Positions 9,737 through 18,294 of a stretch of DNA of 64,000 nt are shown piece by piece. Each line of letters starts with the position of its first letter. Positions within the stretch are counted from its first letter, which is position 1. The DNA comes from a bacterium (GTDB lineage: Bacteria > Omnitrophota > Gorgyraeia > Zapsychrales > Zapsychraceae), in the NCBI GenBank assembly GCA_030429765.1, contig JAUIER010000006.1, forward strand, positions 87,925-151,924, written 5' to 3'. Position numbers and translations under genes: made by a program. Below the pieces are notes generated by a model, which was not told the origin of the DNA, did no database searches, and was given only the letters and a program-made list of their open reading frames with translations.

Positions 9737-9771
9737 AGGAACTCCCGCTTTTTTGGATTGAATGTGGGAGT

Positions 9772-9800
9772 ATTCTAACCGAAAACAAATCCTCAGACAA
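9772..9800 (-). promoter_or_regulatory. promoter of the lipoprotein-trmB unit
   Basis: TTGTCT (9795-9800) and TAGAAT (9772-9777) on the minus strand are 17 bases apart, 35 bases before the lipoprotein ATG. It is back to back with the putative uppP promoter. Confidence 0.6.
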
Positions 9801-9818
9801 GGGAATTTGGTAAATGAA

Positions 9819-9848
9819 TTGGTCAAACGTGGAAAAATCTGTTATCAT
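9819..9848 (+). promoter_or_regulatory. possible uppP promoter
   Basis: TTGGTC (9819-9824) and TATCAT (9843-9848) are separated by 18 bases, 56 bases upstream of the chosen uppP start. Confidence 0.4.
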
Positions 9849-9904
9849 TGCCGTCTCTGGTGAATATGTTCCCGGAGGCTAACACATATCGAGGATTCAG
9901 GAAA

Positions 9905-10699
9905 ATGTTTGAACAATTTGTGCTTGGCGCTGTCCAGGGATTCGCCGAATGGCTTCCGGTCAGTTCCGAGGGAATGATCATCTTAACCAAGAAAAATCTG
10001 CTGCATTCAACGGACACCTTCGGTGAATCAATCCGTCAGGCTCTGTTTCTGCATCTAGGGACCTTTCTGGCGGCGTTCATCTATTTTTTCAAGGACGTGA
10101 TCATCCTCATCAAAGGCCTGTTCGCCTTTAAATCCCAAAGCATCGAGACACGCAACACCATCATCTTTCTGTTTGTGGCCACTTTTGTCAGCGGATTGCT
10201 GGGACTCGCTCTGTTGAAGGGGGTCGGAAATATGGCCGATCAGTTTGACTCCAACGGACGGATCATCACCGGACTCATCGGATTTCTCTTGATCGGAACT
10301 GGACTATTGGAACTTCGGGCCAAGCACAGCGGTCACCGCTTCCTCAACAACATAACCCTGACGGATGGGCTATTGCTGGGTATCGCCCAGGGATTTGCCG
10401 CGCTACCCGGATTCAGCCGCTCAGGACTGACCGTCTCGGCGCTGTTATTACGTAAATTTGATAAGGCCTGCGCCTTGAAATTGAGTTTCCTGATGAGCCT
10501 GCCGATAGTATTGGCCGGAAATATCGTGCTGCACGCATCCGAATTACATTTTTCAATGGAAGGATTGGTGGGATTGGCCTCGGCCTTTGTCTTTGGATTG
10601 GCCACCATTCATATTCTGCTTAAAGTGGCGGAAAAGATCAACTTCGGGATCTTTGTGCTGCTGTTTGGAATCATCACCATCATCTCCTGCTTTATCTAA
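9905..10699 (+). CDS. uppP: undecaprenyl-diphosphatase, BacA/UppP family
   Basis: UppP removes a phosphate from undecaprenyl pyrophosphate to recycle the lipid carrier for peptidoglycan. The 264-residue protein is very hydrophobic with about eight membrane segments. It carries QGFAE(WLPVSSEG) near the N-terminus (the E/Q-xxx-E motif) and PGFSRSG in the second half, the two halves of the active site. I chose the ATG at 9905 because family members start a few residues before the first motif; an in-frame ATG at 9848 adds 19 residues. The His that follows SSxG in E. coli (SSTGHMII) is absent here (SSEGMII). It is flanked by convergent rsmE, with a 4-base overlap. Confidence 0.88.
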   Translation: MFEQFVLGAVQGFAEWLPVSSEGMIILTKKNLLHSTDTFGESIRQALFLHLGTFLAAFIYFFKDVIILIKGLFAFKSQSIETRNTIIFLFVATFVSGLLGLALLKGVGNMADQFDSNGRIITGLIGFLLIGTGLLELRAKHSGHRFLNNITLTDGLLLGIAQGFAALPGFSRSGLTVSALLLRKFDKACALKLSFLMSLPIVLAGNIVLHASELHFSMEGLVGLASAFVFGLATIHILLKVAEKINFGIFVLLFGIITIISCFI

Positions 10700-11409
10700 C
10701 CGCGCACCCAGGGCGCCAACGCCACCGAAACCGCCGTCTCCACCTTCAATATCCGTTGGCCCAGCGACATCATTTGAAATCCCCGATCCACAAATTGATC
10801 CAACTCAAAATCAATCCATCCTCCCTCCGGCCCGATGGCCAGGACAGCCGGCTCGTTTGATACCACACTGTTATCGTCCGTCGCTGATGGATGTGCCAGG
10901 TAACAGGATCGCTTCTCCGCTAAGGCGGGCAATTGATCCTCAACAAAGGGCTTGAACCGCCGGTGCAGTTGGACTCGTGGCATGACGGTATCTTTGGCCT
11001 GCTCCAATCCTAACGTCAATTGCTCACCCATATGATCCTCCGACAAGACCGGACTCGACCAGTAACTTTTTTCCACACGCCGTGAATGGATCAGATGAAT
11101 ATCCTTGACGCCCAGGGTGGTCACCGACCTCAGTAAACGGCTCAGCACGATCGGTCGAGGCAAGGCCAGCACCAGTATGGCCGGATTTGGCAAGGGCGGC
11201 TCCCGGTCCAGCTGAATTTCCAGTTCTACACCTTCAGATGGAAACGCGATGATCCTGGCCGTCCCCAATTGACCATTGAGCTCTCCGACCTGCAGCTCGT
11301 CATCGATTTCTGATTTGAGAATCCCCCGAATGTGTTCGGCCCGCCGGCCCGTTATCACAAGCCGATTATCCGCCGTTTTTTCATCCGCGTGGAATAATAA
11401 AATATTCAT
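10696..11409 (-). CDS. rsmE: 16S rRNA (uracil1498-N3)-methyltransferase
   Basis: RsmE methylates U1498 of 16S rRNA. The 237-residue chain has the N-terminal PUA-like part (FHADE...RAEHIRGILKSEIDDELQVGE), then the SPOUT methyltransferase region with SRLLRSVTTLGVKDIHLIHSRRVEKSYW. The cofactor knot is AIGPEGGWIDFELDQF and SLGQRILKVETAVSVAL. Length and motif order are typical. The 3' end overlaps the end of uppP by four bases, tail to tail. Confidence 0.93.
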   Translation of the reverse strand: MNILLFHADEKTADNRLVITGRRAEHIRGILKSEIDDELQVGELNGQLGTARIIAFPSEGVELEIQLDREPPLPNPAILVLALPRPIVLSRLLRSVTTLGVKDIHLIHSRRVEKSYWSSPVLSEDHMGEQLTLGLEQAKDTVMPRVQLHRRFKPFVEDQLPALAEKRSCYLAHPSATDDNSVVSNEPAVLAIGPEGGWIDFELDQFVDRGFQMMSLGQRILKVETAVSVALAPWVRG

Positions 11410-11812
11410 CGTTCAATTTTTTTCTGTACTGATTCGATTATGTGTAATCACTGACTCCACCATCGCCCAAAATTCAATTTTCCCGGGTGGCATTCTATCA
11501 AAGCCTCAAACATAAATCCAGACCACCAGACCAAAACCCACGGATTGGACACGGTTCAAAACCCCTGAAAAAACGAGATTTAGCCGTCTGATTGAATCGC
11601 TGTTTGACACGCCGTCCTCGATTTTTTGGGACCAGCCCCACCCTCAAAATCATGGATTTTACCTCCCGCGCCGCGTCCGGACGAATTGGCGTAAATGCTT
11701 GAATAACTGCATTTACGGCAAAAAACAGTTGCGTTTAGGGTTTGATGCGCCCGATATATATTGTATACTTTTTTTAGTGTTCAGAAACATGATAACCTGT
11801 TAAGGAGTCATT
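11410..11812. promoter_or_regulatory. 403-base divergent intergenic region with hairpin and promoter
   Basis: I see no coding sequence here. CGTAAATGC (11690-11698) and GCATTTACG (11709-11717) form a perfect 9-bp inverted repeat around a 10-base loop. Downstream on the plus strand TTGATG (11742-11747) and TATACT (11764-11769), 16 bases apart, form a plausible promoter for the FIST gene, followed by a T-rich run. The hairpin lies about 25 bases upstream of the -35 element, a position suited to an operator or activator site. The minus side holds a weak TAGAAT upstream of rsmE. The remaining stretch (about 11500-11680) shows no structure I can name. Confidence 0.5.
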
Positions 11813-13000
11813 GTGGGAACTAAAATTGGAATCGGATTCAGTCGGGATATTGATACCGCGACGGCCGCCCAAAATGCTGCTATCTCATCCTCGAAGTCAC
11901 TCGCCTCTAAAGACGTGCATTTGGCCATTGTGTTCAGCAGTATACACTATGATCCTCAGACAACAATTCCGATCATACAGCAAACGTTAAATTGTCAGCG
12001 GCTCATCGGTGCATCAACGGCAGGGATCATCCTGCAACATTCGATTGAGACGCGGGGAATTGGTATTCTTACCATCACTTCCGACGAAATGAATTTTGGA
12101 ACGTCGTGTGTCGTGGACGCCCTGAGCGGAAATCCGATACAAGTGGGGACTAGCCTGGCCAACGAAGCGATCTCGGATTTTGGACAGCATGCGCGCCAGG
12201 CCTTCTTGTTCTTTATGGATTCCGAGCTTCACATCACCTCCGAATTTCTGAATGGTCTACAGCAGGTTTACGGAAATGTCTTTCCGATCATCGGAGCCGG
12301 CTGCTCCGACGACTTTCACTACGAGAAAACCTTTCAAATCCTCAACGGCAATATCTATGAACATAGCGTTACCGGGCTGTTGATGGGTGGTCAGATGACA
12401 GTCGGCGCCGCTACCCGTCATGGGTGGCGACCGCTGGGGAAACCGCGTATCATCACCGCCGTGGAACATAACGTTATCAAAAGCATTGACGGGAAAAAAG
12501 CCTCGCATCTATATGACGAATTCTTTGGCGAATACGCCGATGATTTGCGTTCTCAGAAACTCGGACGCATGGCGATACTCTATCCGTTGGGCATCGACGT
12601 CGAAGGAAGCAATGAGTATCTCCTGCGAAATACGGTGGATATTACATCTGAGGGGGATATCATCTGTCAGGGAGACCTGCTGGAAGGTTCTGAAGTTCAC
12701 GTCATGATCGGCAATAAAAATTCATGCAAGGCGGCCGTGCGGGAAGCGGCCATTGAGGCGCAAAAAAGTCTATTGGGACGCCCCGCCAAACTGGTCCTGG
12801 TGATCGAGTGTCTGTCACGGTTGAAACTATTCGGCCGGGCCGCCTTTGATGAGATAAAAATTATCAAGGATGTCTTCGGAGGGGACACGCCAATTTTCGG
12901 AATGTACTCCAACGGTGAAGTTTGCCCGCTAAAAACAGAGGAACGATTCAAACGACCGCATCATCAAAATGAAAGCGTGGTCGTTCTGGCGATAGGATAA
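11813..13000 (+). CDS. FIST domain sensor protein
   Basis: The 395-residue protein is an FIST_N plus FIST_C protein without membrane segments. It opens GIGFSRDIDTATAAQNAAISSS, and a middle part contains IGAGCSDDFHYEKTFQILNG; the C-terminal part has FGMYSNGEVCP, the usual FIST_C end. FIST domains are proposed small-ligand sensors, possibly for amino acids, found next to kinases and cyclic-di-GMP proteins. The GTG start at 11813 follows GGAG by five bases. The histidine kinase starts 3 bases after its stop, so the ligand signal most likely passes to that kinase, either directly or by complex formation; this is inference from the arrangement. Confidence 0.85.
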   Translation: MGTKIGIGFSRDIDTATAAQNAAISSSKSLASKDVHLAIVFSSIHYDPQTTIPIIQQTLNCQRLIGASTAGIILQHSIETRGIGILTITSDEMNFGTSCVVDALSGNPIQVGTSLANEAISDFGQHARQAFLFFMDSELHITSEFLNGLQQVYGNVFPIIGAGCSDDFHYEKTFQILNGNIYEHSVTGLLMGGQMTVGAATRHGWRPLGKPRIITAVEHNVIKSIDGKKASHLYDEFFGEYADDLRSQKLGRMAILYPLGIDVEGSNEYLLRNTVDITSEGDIICQGDLLEGSEVHVMIGNKNSCKAAVREAAIEAQKSLLGRPAKLVLVIECLSRLKLFGRAAFDEIKIIKDVFGGDTPIFGMYSNGEVCPLKTEERFKRPHHQNESVVVLAIG

Positions 13001-13003
13001 GCT

Positions 13004-14539
13004 ATGGAATTTTCACTGATCAGTTTGATTATCTTTGTCATTGTCGGCTTTCTTGTGCTGAGCATCCTGCTTTACCTCATCAATGCCAAAAGCAGACGGA
13101 TCAACCAGTATGCTCTGGCCCTGGCCAAGCTCAAACGATCGTTCAATGAACTCGACGAACAGGCCAAGCTGATTGTCCAGACCGACCTCGAGTTAAACAA
13201 GGCCCAGGAAGAATCCGATAAAAGGCTGAATAGTCTGGAAGCCCTGCATAAGATCAGCCGGTTGATCAGCACGACTCTTGATGAAAGTGAAATCTTCCAC
13301 CGATTAGACCAGGCATTTTCAACCGACATCGATTTTGAACGCGGCGTCGTCCTGATCCTTGATGACAAAAAGCAACTGCAAATCCAGGTTAAACACGGCT
13401 ATTCGCAGGATGGCGCGAATTTCATGCTGAATCAGCTGCAGAAGGATAACAACCTGATGCAGGCCTTAATGGAGGGCAATACGTTCTCCTCCGCCAACTG
13501 CCCGCTTCAGCGCCGTGAAACCATCAAGCAGATCTTTAACACCGGACACTTTGTCATCGCGCCGATCCTGACCCAGGTCGGATTTATCGGAGTTGTTTTC
13601 GTGGGGAATCAATCCAACGTATCCCCGATCACCGACGGGGACGAAGAATTGATCTCCATCCTGGCCAGTCAGATCGGTCAGACGCTTGAAAACGCGCGTC
13701 TGTTTGAAGAGGTTTACAAATCATCTCAAGCCCTTGAGTCAAAGGTCACGGAACGAACCAAACAGCTGCAGGATGCCCTGGTCGAAGTACAGAATATCAG
13801 CAAGACCAAGTCAGACTTTATCTCGGCGGTTTCCCATGAGCTGCGCACACCGCTCACGTCGATCAAAGGCTACGCCGCGATTCTGATGGACGGTAAACTC
13901 GGTGACATTCCGCCTCAGGTCAAGGAGCGTTTGGGTAAAATCAATACCCATTCGGATAACCTGGTGGGACTGATCAACGACCTGCTGGATATCTCACGGA
14001 TCGAGTCCGGCCGTGTGGAAATGAGCTTTGGACGCTGCCGGCTGGATTCACTCATTGAAAATGTCCACGACCTGCTAACACCGCAGATGCGCGACAAGAA
14101 CATCGACTGGCAAACTGATCTCGACGCGTCGATGCCGGATATGTTCCTCGACAGCAGTCAGATTGAACGTGTATTTATCAATCTCGTCGGTAATGCTATT
14201 AAATTTACCCCGATTAAGGGAACGATCACCGTCAGCGCCCATCTCAAAGACAATGTCATGCAGGTGCAGGTCACCGATACAGGGATCGGTATTCCGGAGG
14301 AGGATATCCGCCGATTGTTTGACGAATTCTACCGGGTCGAAAATGAGATCAACCAGAACGTCAAGGGTACCGGTCTGGGACTGCCACTAGCCAAGAAGCT
14401 TGTCGAGGCCCATGGCGGTGAGATGTGGATCACTAGTGTGGTTAAGGAAGGAACGACGTTCCATTTCACCCTGCCGGTCAAAACAGAAGAGGATATTTTA
14501 AGAGAACGTGAAGAGCGTGAAAAGGCGCAGAAAAAATAA
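13004..14539 (+). CDS. GAF-domain sensor histidine kinase
   Basis: The 511-residue kinase has one N-terminal membrane segment (residues 5-26), a coiled coil (about 35-80), a GAF domain (about 83-235), a second coiled coil (235-268) and the catalytic core. The phospho-acceptor is His278 in SAVSHELRTPLTSIKGY. The ATPase has the N box (FINLVGNAIKFTP), G1 (DTGIGIPEED) and G2 (GTGLGLPLAKKLVEAHGG). With almost no periplasmic part it senses cytoplasmic input, plausibly the FIST protein encoded just upstream. The response regulator follows after 47 bases. Confidence 0.93.
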   Translation: MEFSLISLIIFVIVGFLVLSILLYLINAKSRRINQYALALAKLKRSFNELDEQAKLIVQTDLELNKAQEESDKRLNSLEALHKISRLISTTLDESEIFHRLDQAFSTDIDFERGVVLILDDKKQLQIQVKHGYSQDGANFMLNQLQKDNNLMQALMEGNTFSSANCPLQRRETIKQIFNTGHFVIAPILTQVGFIGVVFVGNQSNVSPITDGDEELISILASQIGQTLENARLFEEVYKSSQALESKVTERTKQLQDALVEVQNISKTKSDFISAVSHELRTPLTSIKGYAAILMDGKLGDIPPQVKERLGKINTHSDNLVGLINDLLDISRIESGRVEMSFGRCRLDSLIENVHDLLTPQMRDKNIDWQTDLDASMPDMFLDSSQIERVFINLVGNAIKFTPIKGTITVSAHLKDNVMQVQVTDTGIGIPEEDIRRLFDEFYRVENEINQNVKGTGLGLPLAKKLVEAHGGEMWITSVVKEGTTFHFTLPVKTEEDILREREEREKAQKK

Positions 14540-14586
14540 ACGATTAAATCAAACAGATGTTCAACATACAAACAAGTGAGTAAATC

Positions 14587-15522
14587 ATGAGCAAGCCAAA
14601 AATTCTAACCGTTGATGACGACCCGGACATTCTCGATGTCCTTGAACTGACGCTGTCGGAACTCTATGAAGTCAGTCAGGCCAACAACGGCAAACAGGGA
14701 TTGGAAGTCGTCCAGCAGTTCATGCCGGATTTGATCATCTGTGATTATATGATGCCCATCATGAACGGCCGGGAATTCTGTAAGGCGTTGAAAAAGGATA
14801 TTCTGCTGCGTCATGTACCGGTGATCATGCTGACCGGTAAAGGTGAAACGCAGGATCGAATCGGCGGGATTGAGGCCGGTGTCGACGACTATATGGTCAA
14901 ACCCTTCGCGCCCGACGAATTGCTGGCGCGCATCAAGATGATACTACGCCGGACCATCGACAGTCTCGACGCCAATCCTTTGACTCACTTGCCCGGCAAT
15001 ACGTCGATCATGGAAGAAATTCAGGTACACATCGACAGCGGGAAGAAGTTTGCCGTTGGCTATGCCGATCTCGATAAATTCAAGGTCTACAACGATAGCT
15101 ATGGATTTGAGAAAGGCGACATGGTCATCCGCTCGCTCGCCCGGGTACTGCTGAAATGCGTGCGTGAAAAGGCCGGGGCTGATGCGTTTGTCGGCCACAT
15201 CGGCGGTGACGACTTCGTATTTATCACGGACGACAGCATCATGGATGAGATCTGCAAGAGCATTATTGAGGCCTTTGATAAAATCGTCCCAAGCTTCTAT
15301 AACACGGCGGATCTTGAACGCGGATTTATCACCGGCAAAGACCGTCAGGGCAACGAACAGAATTTCGGATTGATTGCGGTATCGATTGGAATTGTGTCGA
15401 ATGTGAATCAGGAAATCTCACACGTGGCGCAGATCGGTGAAATTGGGGCGGAGCTCAAGAAATTTGCGAAAAGTACGGAAGGAAGTAATTATGTGCGGGA
15501 TCAGCGGGGCCGGGAACGTTAG
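14587..15522 (+). CDS. response regulator with REC and GGDEF domains
   Basis: This is a two-domain output protein of 311 residues. The receiver domain (1-122) has the acidic pair D10-D11, phospho-acceptor Asp53 in ICDYMMP and Lys105 in VKPFAP. The GGDEF domain (125-305) has the active loop GGDDF at 206-210, with the metal-binding DLDKFK at 161-166. It is therefore a likely phosphorylation-controlled diguanylate cyclase making cyclic di-GMP. No RxxD inhibitory site precedes the loop, so product inhibition through that site is not expected. It is the last gene of the FIST-kinase-regulator set and its stop overlaps the stop of the convergent pilin gene. Confidence 0.92.
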   Translation: MSKPKILTVDDDPDILDVLELTLSELYEVSQANNGKQGLEVVQQFMPDLIICDYMMPIMNGREFCKALKKDILLRHVPVIMLTGKGETQDRIGGIEAGVDDYMVKPFAPDELLARIKMILRRTIDSLDANPLTHLPGNTSIMEEIQVHIDSGKKFAVGYADLDKFKVYNDSYGFEKGDMVIRSLARVLLKCVREKAGADAFVGHIGGDDFVFITDDSIMDEICKSIIEAFDKIVPSFYNTADLERGFITGKDRQGNEQNFGLIAVSIGIVSNVNQEISHVAQIGEIGAELKKFAKSTEGSNYVRDQRGRER

Positions 15523-15764
15523 CATCCGCCGCAGTCATCGCAGCAGCTTTCATTATCTTCGGCAATGGTATTGTCGCACACCCCATCACCGCAGTCCGGC
15601 GGACGGCCGAATATGGCATTGGCCGATTTATCAAAATAAATATTGGCAGAATTATAGACCCGTGGCAACTGGGACGGAAGGGCTATCAGGACCACCCCGA
15701 TGACAATGGCCATCAGGAGCATGTATTCCACGGCTGTTTGAGCTTTTTTAACGCGTTTTAGCAT
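15519..15764 (-). CDS. Flp-like (class III signal peptide) pilin with Cys-rich tail
   Basis: The 81-residue product starts MLKRVKKAQTAVEYMLLMAIVIGVVLIALP: a short basic leader, then the AQTAVEY start of a mature class III pilin and a single hydrophobic helix. The tail is unusual: CGDGVCDN...ESCCDDCGGC has seven Cys in the last 24 residues, like the short CGDGxCD..E...C..DC repeats found on secreted proteins. The ATG has GAGGA six bases upstream. The gene follows rpe after 30 bases on the same strand. No tad/flp assembly genes are in the window. A structural pilin or a minor, disulfide- or metal-binding tip subunit are both possible. Confidence 0.72.
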   Translation of the reverse strand: MLKRVKKAQTAVEYMLLMAIVIGVVLIALPSQLPRVYNSANIYFDKSANAIFGRPPDCGDGVCDNTIAEDNESCCDDCGGC

Positions 15765-15794
15765 ATTTGATCCTCACCCTTAAGTTTACCACGA

Positions 15795-16499
15795 TCACCC
15801 TAAACTCTTCAAATATTTTACCACATCACGCGGTTTTTCCGAACCAAAGAAATAACTGGCATTGGCCAGCACATTGGCCCCGGCTTTGACGGCTTCGGGG
15901 GCGGTGTGTTCATTGACACCGCCATCGATGGCAATATCTCCCTTGAAGGACTGACGTAATTCAACGATCTTGGACAGGACAGACGGCATGAATTTCTGCT
16001 TGGCAAAGCCAGGATTGACCGACATGATCAGGATCCCGTCCAGGTCCCCCTCCACGCCGCCCAGACAGGCCGGCGTCCCGGGATTGAGTACCATCACGGC
16101 CGCGGCGCCCTTGCTTTTGATGCGTTTGATGTCCTGGTGGGCCTGCTGGATGTTGATCGAATCGACCTCTTTGGGAAATTCCCCGTAGTTCTGACACCCC
16201 TCACGCCGCTGGCCGTAACATTCGGCATGAATCGAGATGACATCGGCCCCGCAGTCAATAAACTCATCGATATACGTCCACGGATTTTCGATCATCAAAT
16301 GGGTTTCGATCGGTAATTTGGTAATCGGCCGGATCGCCTCAACAATCACCTGCCCGATACTGATATTCGGCACAAAGTGACCGTCCATCACATCCACGTG
16401 GATCATATCCACACCGGCATCTTCACACTTTTTAATCTCATCTCCGAGCCGGGTAAAATCGGCACACAGGATACTGGCAGCGACCTTGATGTCTGGCAC
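15795..16499 (-). CDS. rpe: ribulose-phosphate 3-epimerase
   Basis: Rpe interconverts ribulose-5-P and xylulose-5-P. The 234-residue TIM barrel has ASILCADF at the start, the metal/catalytic HVDVMDGHFVPNISIG, THLMIENP, ISIHAEC, LNPGTP, SVNPGF and IDGGVN with the terminal phosphate-binding part. An insertion of about 20 residues after HAEC (GQRREGCQNYGEFPKEVDSI) makes it slightly longer than E. coli Rpe. The start is a GTG with AGGA six bases upstream. It follows the tRNA-Leu gene by 40 bases. Confidence 0.93.
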   Translation of the reverse strand: MPDIKVAASILCADFTRLGDEIKKCEDAGVDMIHVDVMDGHFVPNISIGQVIVEAIRPITKLPIETHLMIENPWTYIDEFIDCGADVISIHAECYGQRREGCQNYGEFPKEVDSINIQQAHQDIKRIKSKGAAAVMVLNPGTPACLGGVEGDLDGILIMSVNPGFAKQKFMPSVLSKIVELRQSFKGDIAIDGGVNEHTAPEAVKAGANVLANASYFFGSEKPRDVVKYLKSLG

Positions 16500-16539
16500 A
16501 ATGATTCCTTGTTTGCTGTAGGGTTAGAGAAAAATATAA

Positions 16540-16623
16540 TGCGCGAGAGTGGACTTGAACCACCACGGCCATAAGGCCACAAGCCCCTCAAGCTTGCGCG
16601 TCTACCAATTTCGCCACTCGCGC
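16540..16623 (-). tRNA. tRNA-Leu (anticodon GAG)
   Basis: The minus strand folds as a tRNA with a 7-bp acceptor stem GCGCGAG/CTCGCGC, the D arm with TTGGTAGAC, an anticodon stem CAAGC/GCTTG enclosing the loop TTGAGGG, a long variable arm (TGGCCTTATGGCC) and TTCAAGT in the T loop. The loop gives anticodon GAG for CUC/CUU leucine. The long class II variable arm and A73 discriminator fit leucine. The 3' CCA is not encoded; the next bases are TTATATTTTT. Confidence 0.95.
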
Positions 16624-16667
16624 TTATATTTTCTGTATTCTATGCTGAAATCTTTCGTCGGACAACG

Positions 16668-18281
16668 CTATTTTGCGGTCTCTTTCGCCCGTAATGCCGC
16701 CGCCACAAAATCCCGGAACAATGGATGCGCATTGTCCGGTTTGGACTTAAATTCCGGATGAAACTGGCATGCCACAAACCACGGATGGGACGGTAATTCC
16801 ACCACCTCGACTAGTCCATGCTGCGTATTCTTTCCGGCGAACAACATTCCTTGCTCCGCAAACTGATCCTTGTACGCGTTATTAAATTCGTAACGGTGAC
16901 GATGTCGCTCCGATATATTATCCTTGCCGTAGGCCTGATAGGCCAATGATTTTTTGGACAGCTTGCAAGGATACGCGCCCAATCGCATCGACGCGCCGAG
17001 ATTTTTGACATTTTTCTGCTCTTCGATCAGGGCAATCACCGGATGTTTGGTGTTCTTGTTGAACTCGGTGGAATGAGCCCCTTTCAGCCCGCAGACATTC
17101 CGTGCAAACTCGATGCATGCGATCTGCATCCCCAAACAAATCCCGAAATATGGAACTCCGTTTTCTCTGGCAAACTGCACGGCCTTGACCTTGCCCTCGA
17201 TGCCGCGATCGCCAAATCCGCCCGGGATCAGGATACCCTGCACGGATTCCATCTGTTTACCGCGCTTCTTCTTTTCCAGATCCTCGGAATCAATCTTGAC
17301 GATATTAACCCGTGTGTCATTCGCGATTCCGCCATGGACCAACGCTTCATAAATAGACTTGTACGCGTCGGGCAATGCGATATACTTCCCGACGACAGCG
17401 ATCTTGACCTCATGGGCCGGACTCTTCACCCGCTTGACCACAAAGTTACGCCAATCCTTAATGTCCTTGTCACTCTTCTTGATGTTGAGCTTCTTTAAAA
17501 TCAGATTGTCTAAACCTTCTTTCTTCAGCATCAAGGGCACTTCATAAATATGCTTGGCATCCGCCGCTTCGACAACCGAATCATGGTCCACATTACAGAA
17601 CAAAGCGATCTTGTCGCGTTGCTCTTTGGTAATGCGTTTTTCCGTCCGGCACAGCAATATGTCCGGCGAAATACCAATCTCACGTAACCGTCCCACGCTG
17701 TGCTGTGTGGGTTTGGTCTTGTGCTCGCCAGCCGCTTTAATGAACGGCAACAGCGTCACATGAATATTAAGCGCGTAATTTTCACCGACTTCCCATCGGA
17801 ACTGTCGAATCGCCTCCAAAAACGGCAGGCTCTCGATATCCCCCACCGTCCCGCCGATCTCGACAATCGTAACATCCACATCCTTTTCTTTAGCCACCTT
17901 CTTAATGCTGCGTTTGATCTCATCGGTGATGTGCGGGATGATCTGAACGGTCTTTCCTAAATAATCACCGCGGCGTTCTTTGGCGATCACGTTGTAATAA
18001 ATCTTGCCGGTGGTGATATTGCTGTCCTTGGTGATATGGGCATTGGTAAAACGCTCATAGTGTCCCAGATCCAAATCTGTCTCGGCCCCGTCGTCCGTCA
18101 CATACACCTCTCCATGCTGAAACGGATTCATCGTCCCGGGATCAACATTGAGATACGGATCACACTTGATGATTGTTGTCTTGAGCCCGCGGGCCTCGAG
18201 TAATTTGCCGATTGATGCGGCGGAAATCCCCTTCCCCAAACTCGAAACAACTCCACCTGTTACAAAAATAAACTTTGCCAT
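16668..18281 (-). CDS. pyrG: CTP synthase
   Basis: PyrG aminates UTP to CTP using glutamine. The 537-residue chain begins with the synthetase motif [22 protein letters not shown] and has [38 protein letters not shown]. The class I glutaminase half contains [17 protein letters not shown] (nucleophile Cys) and [10 protein letters not shown] with the catalytic His and Glu. Length is typical. Its start is 13 bases after purF, in a leftward run carA-carB-purF-pyrG-tRNA. Confidence 0.97.
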   Translation of the reverse strand: MAKFIFVTGGVVSSLGKGISAASIGKLLEARGLKTTIIKCDPYLNVDPGTMNPFQHGEVYVTDDGAETDLDLGHYERFTNAHITKDSNITTGKIYYNVIAKERRGDYLGKTVQIIPHITDEIKRSIKKVAKEKDVDVTIVEIGGTVGDIESLPFLEAIRQFRWEVGENYALNIHVTLLPFIKAAGEHKTKPTQHSVGRLREIGISPDILLCRTEKRITKEQRDKIALFCNVDHDSVVEAADAKHIYEVPLMLKKEGLDNLILKKLNIKKSDKDIKDWRNFVVKRVKSPAHEVKIAVVGKYIALPDAYKSIYEALVHGGIANDTRVNIVKIDSEDLEKKKRGKQMESVQGILIPGGFGDRGIEGKVKAVQFARENGVPYFGICLGMQIACIEFARNVCGLKGAHSTEFNKNTKHPVIALIEEQKNVKNLGASMRLGAYPCKLSKKSLAYQAYGKDNISERHRHRYEFNNAYKDQFAEQGMLFAGKNTQHGLVEVVELPSHPWFVACQFHPEFKSKPDNAHPLFRDFVAAALRAKETAK

Positions 18282-18294
18282 AAATTAGATTGAC

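Noticed and set aside
11690-11760. Integron attC or att-like site
   Set aside because: There is an inverted repeat but no RYYYAAC/GTTRRRY pair and no integrase or cassette structure.
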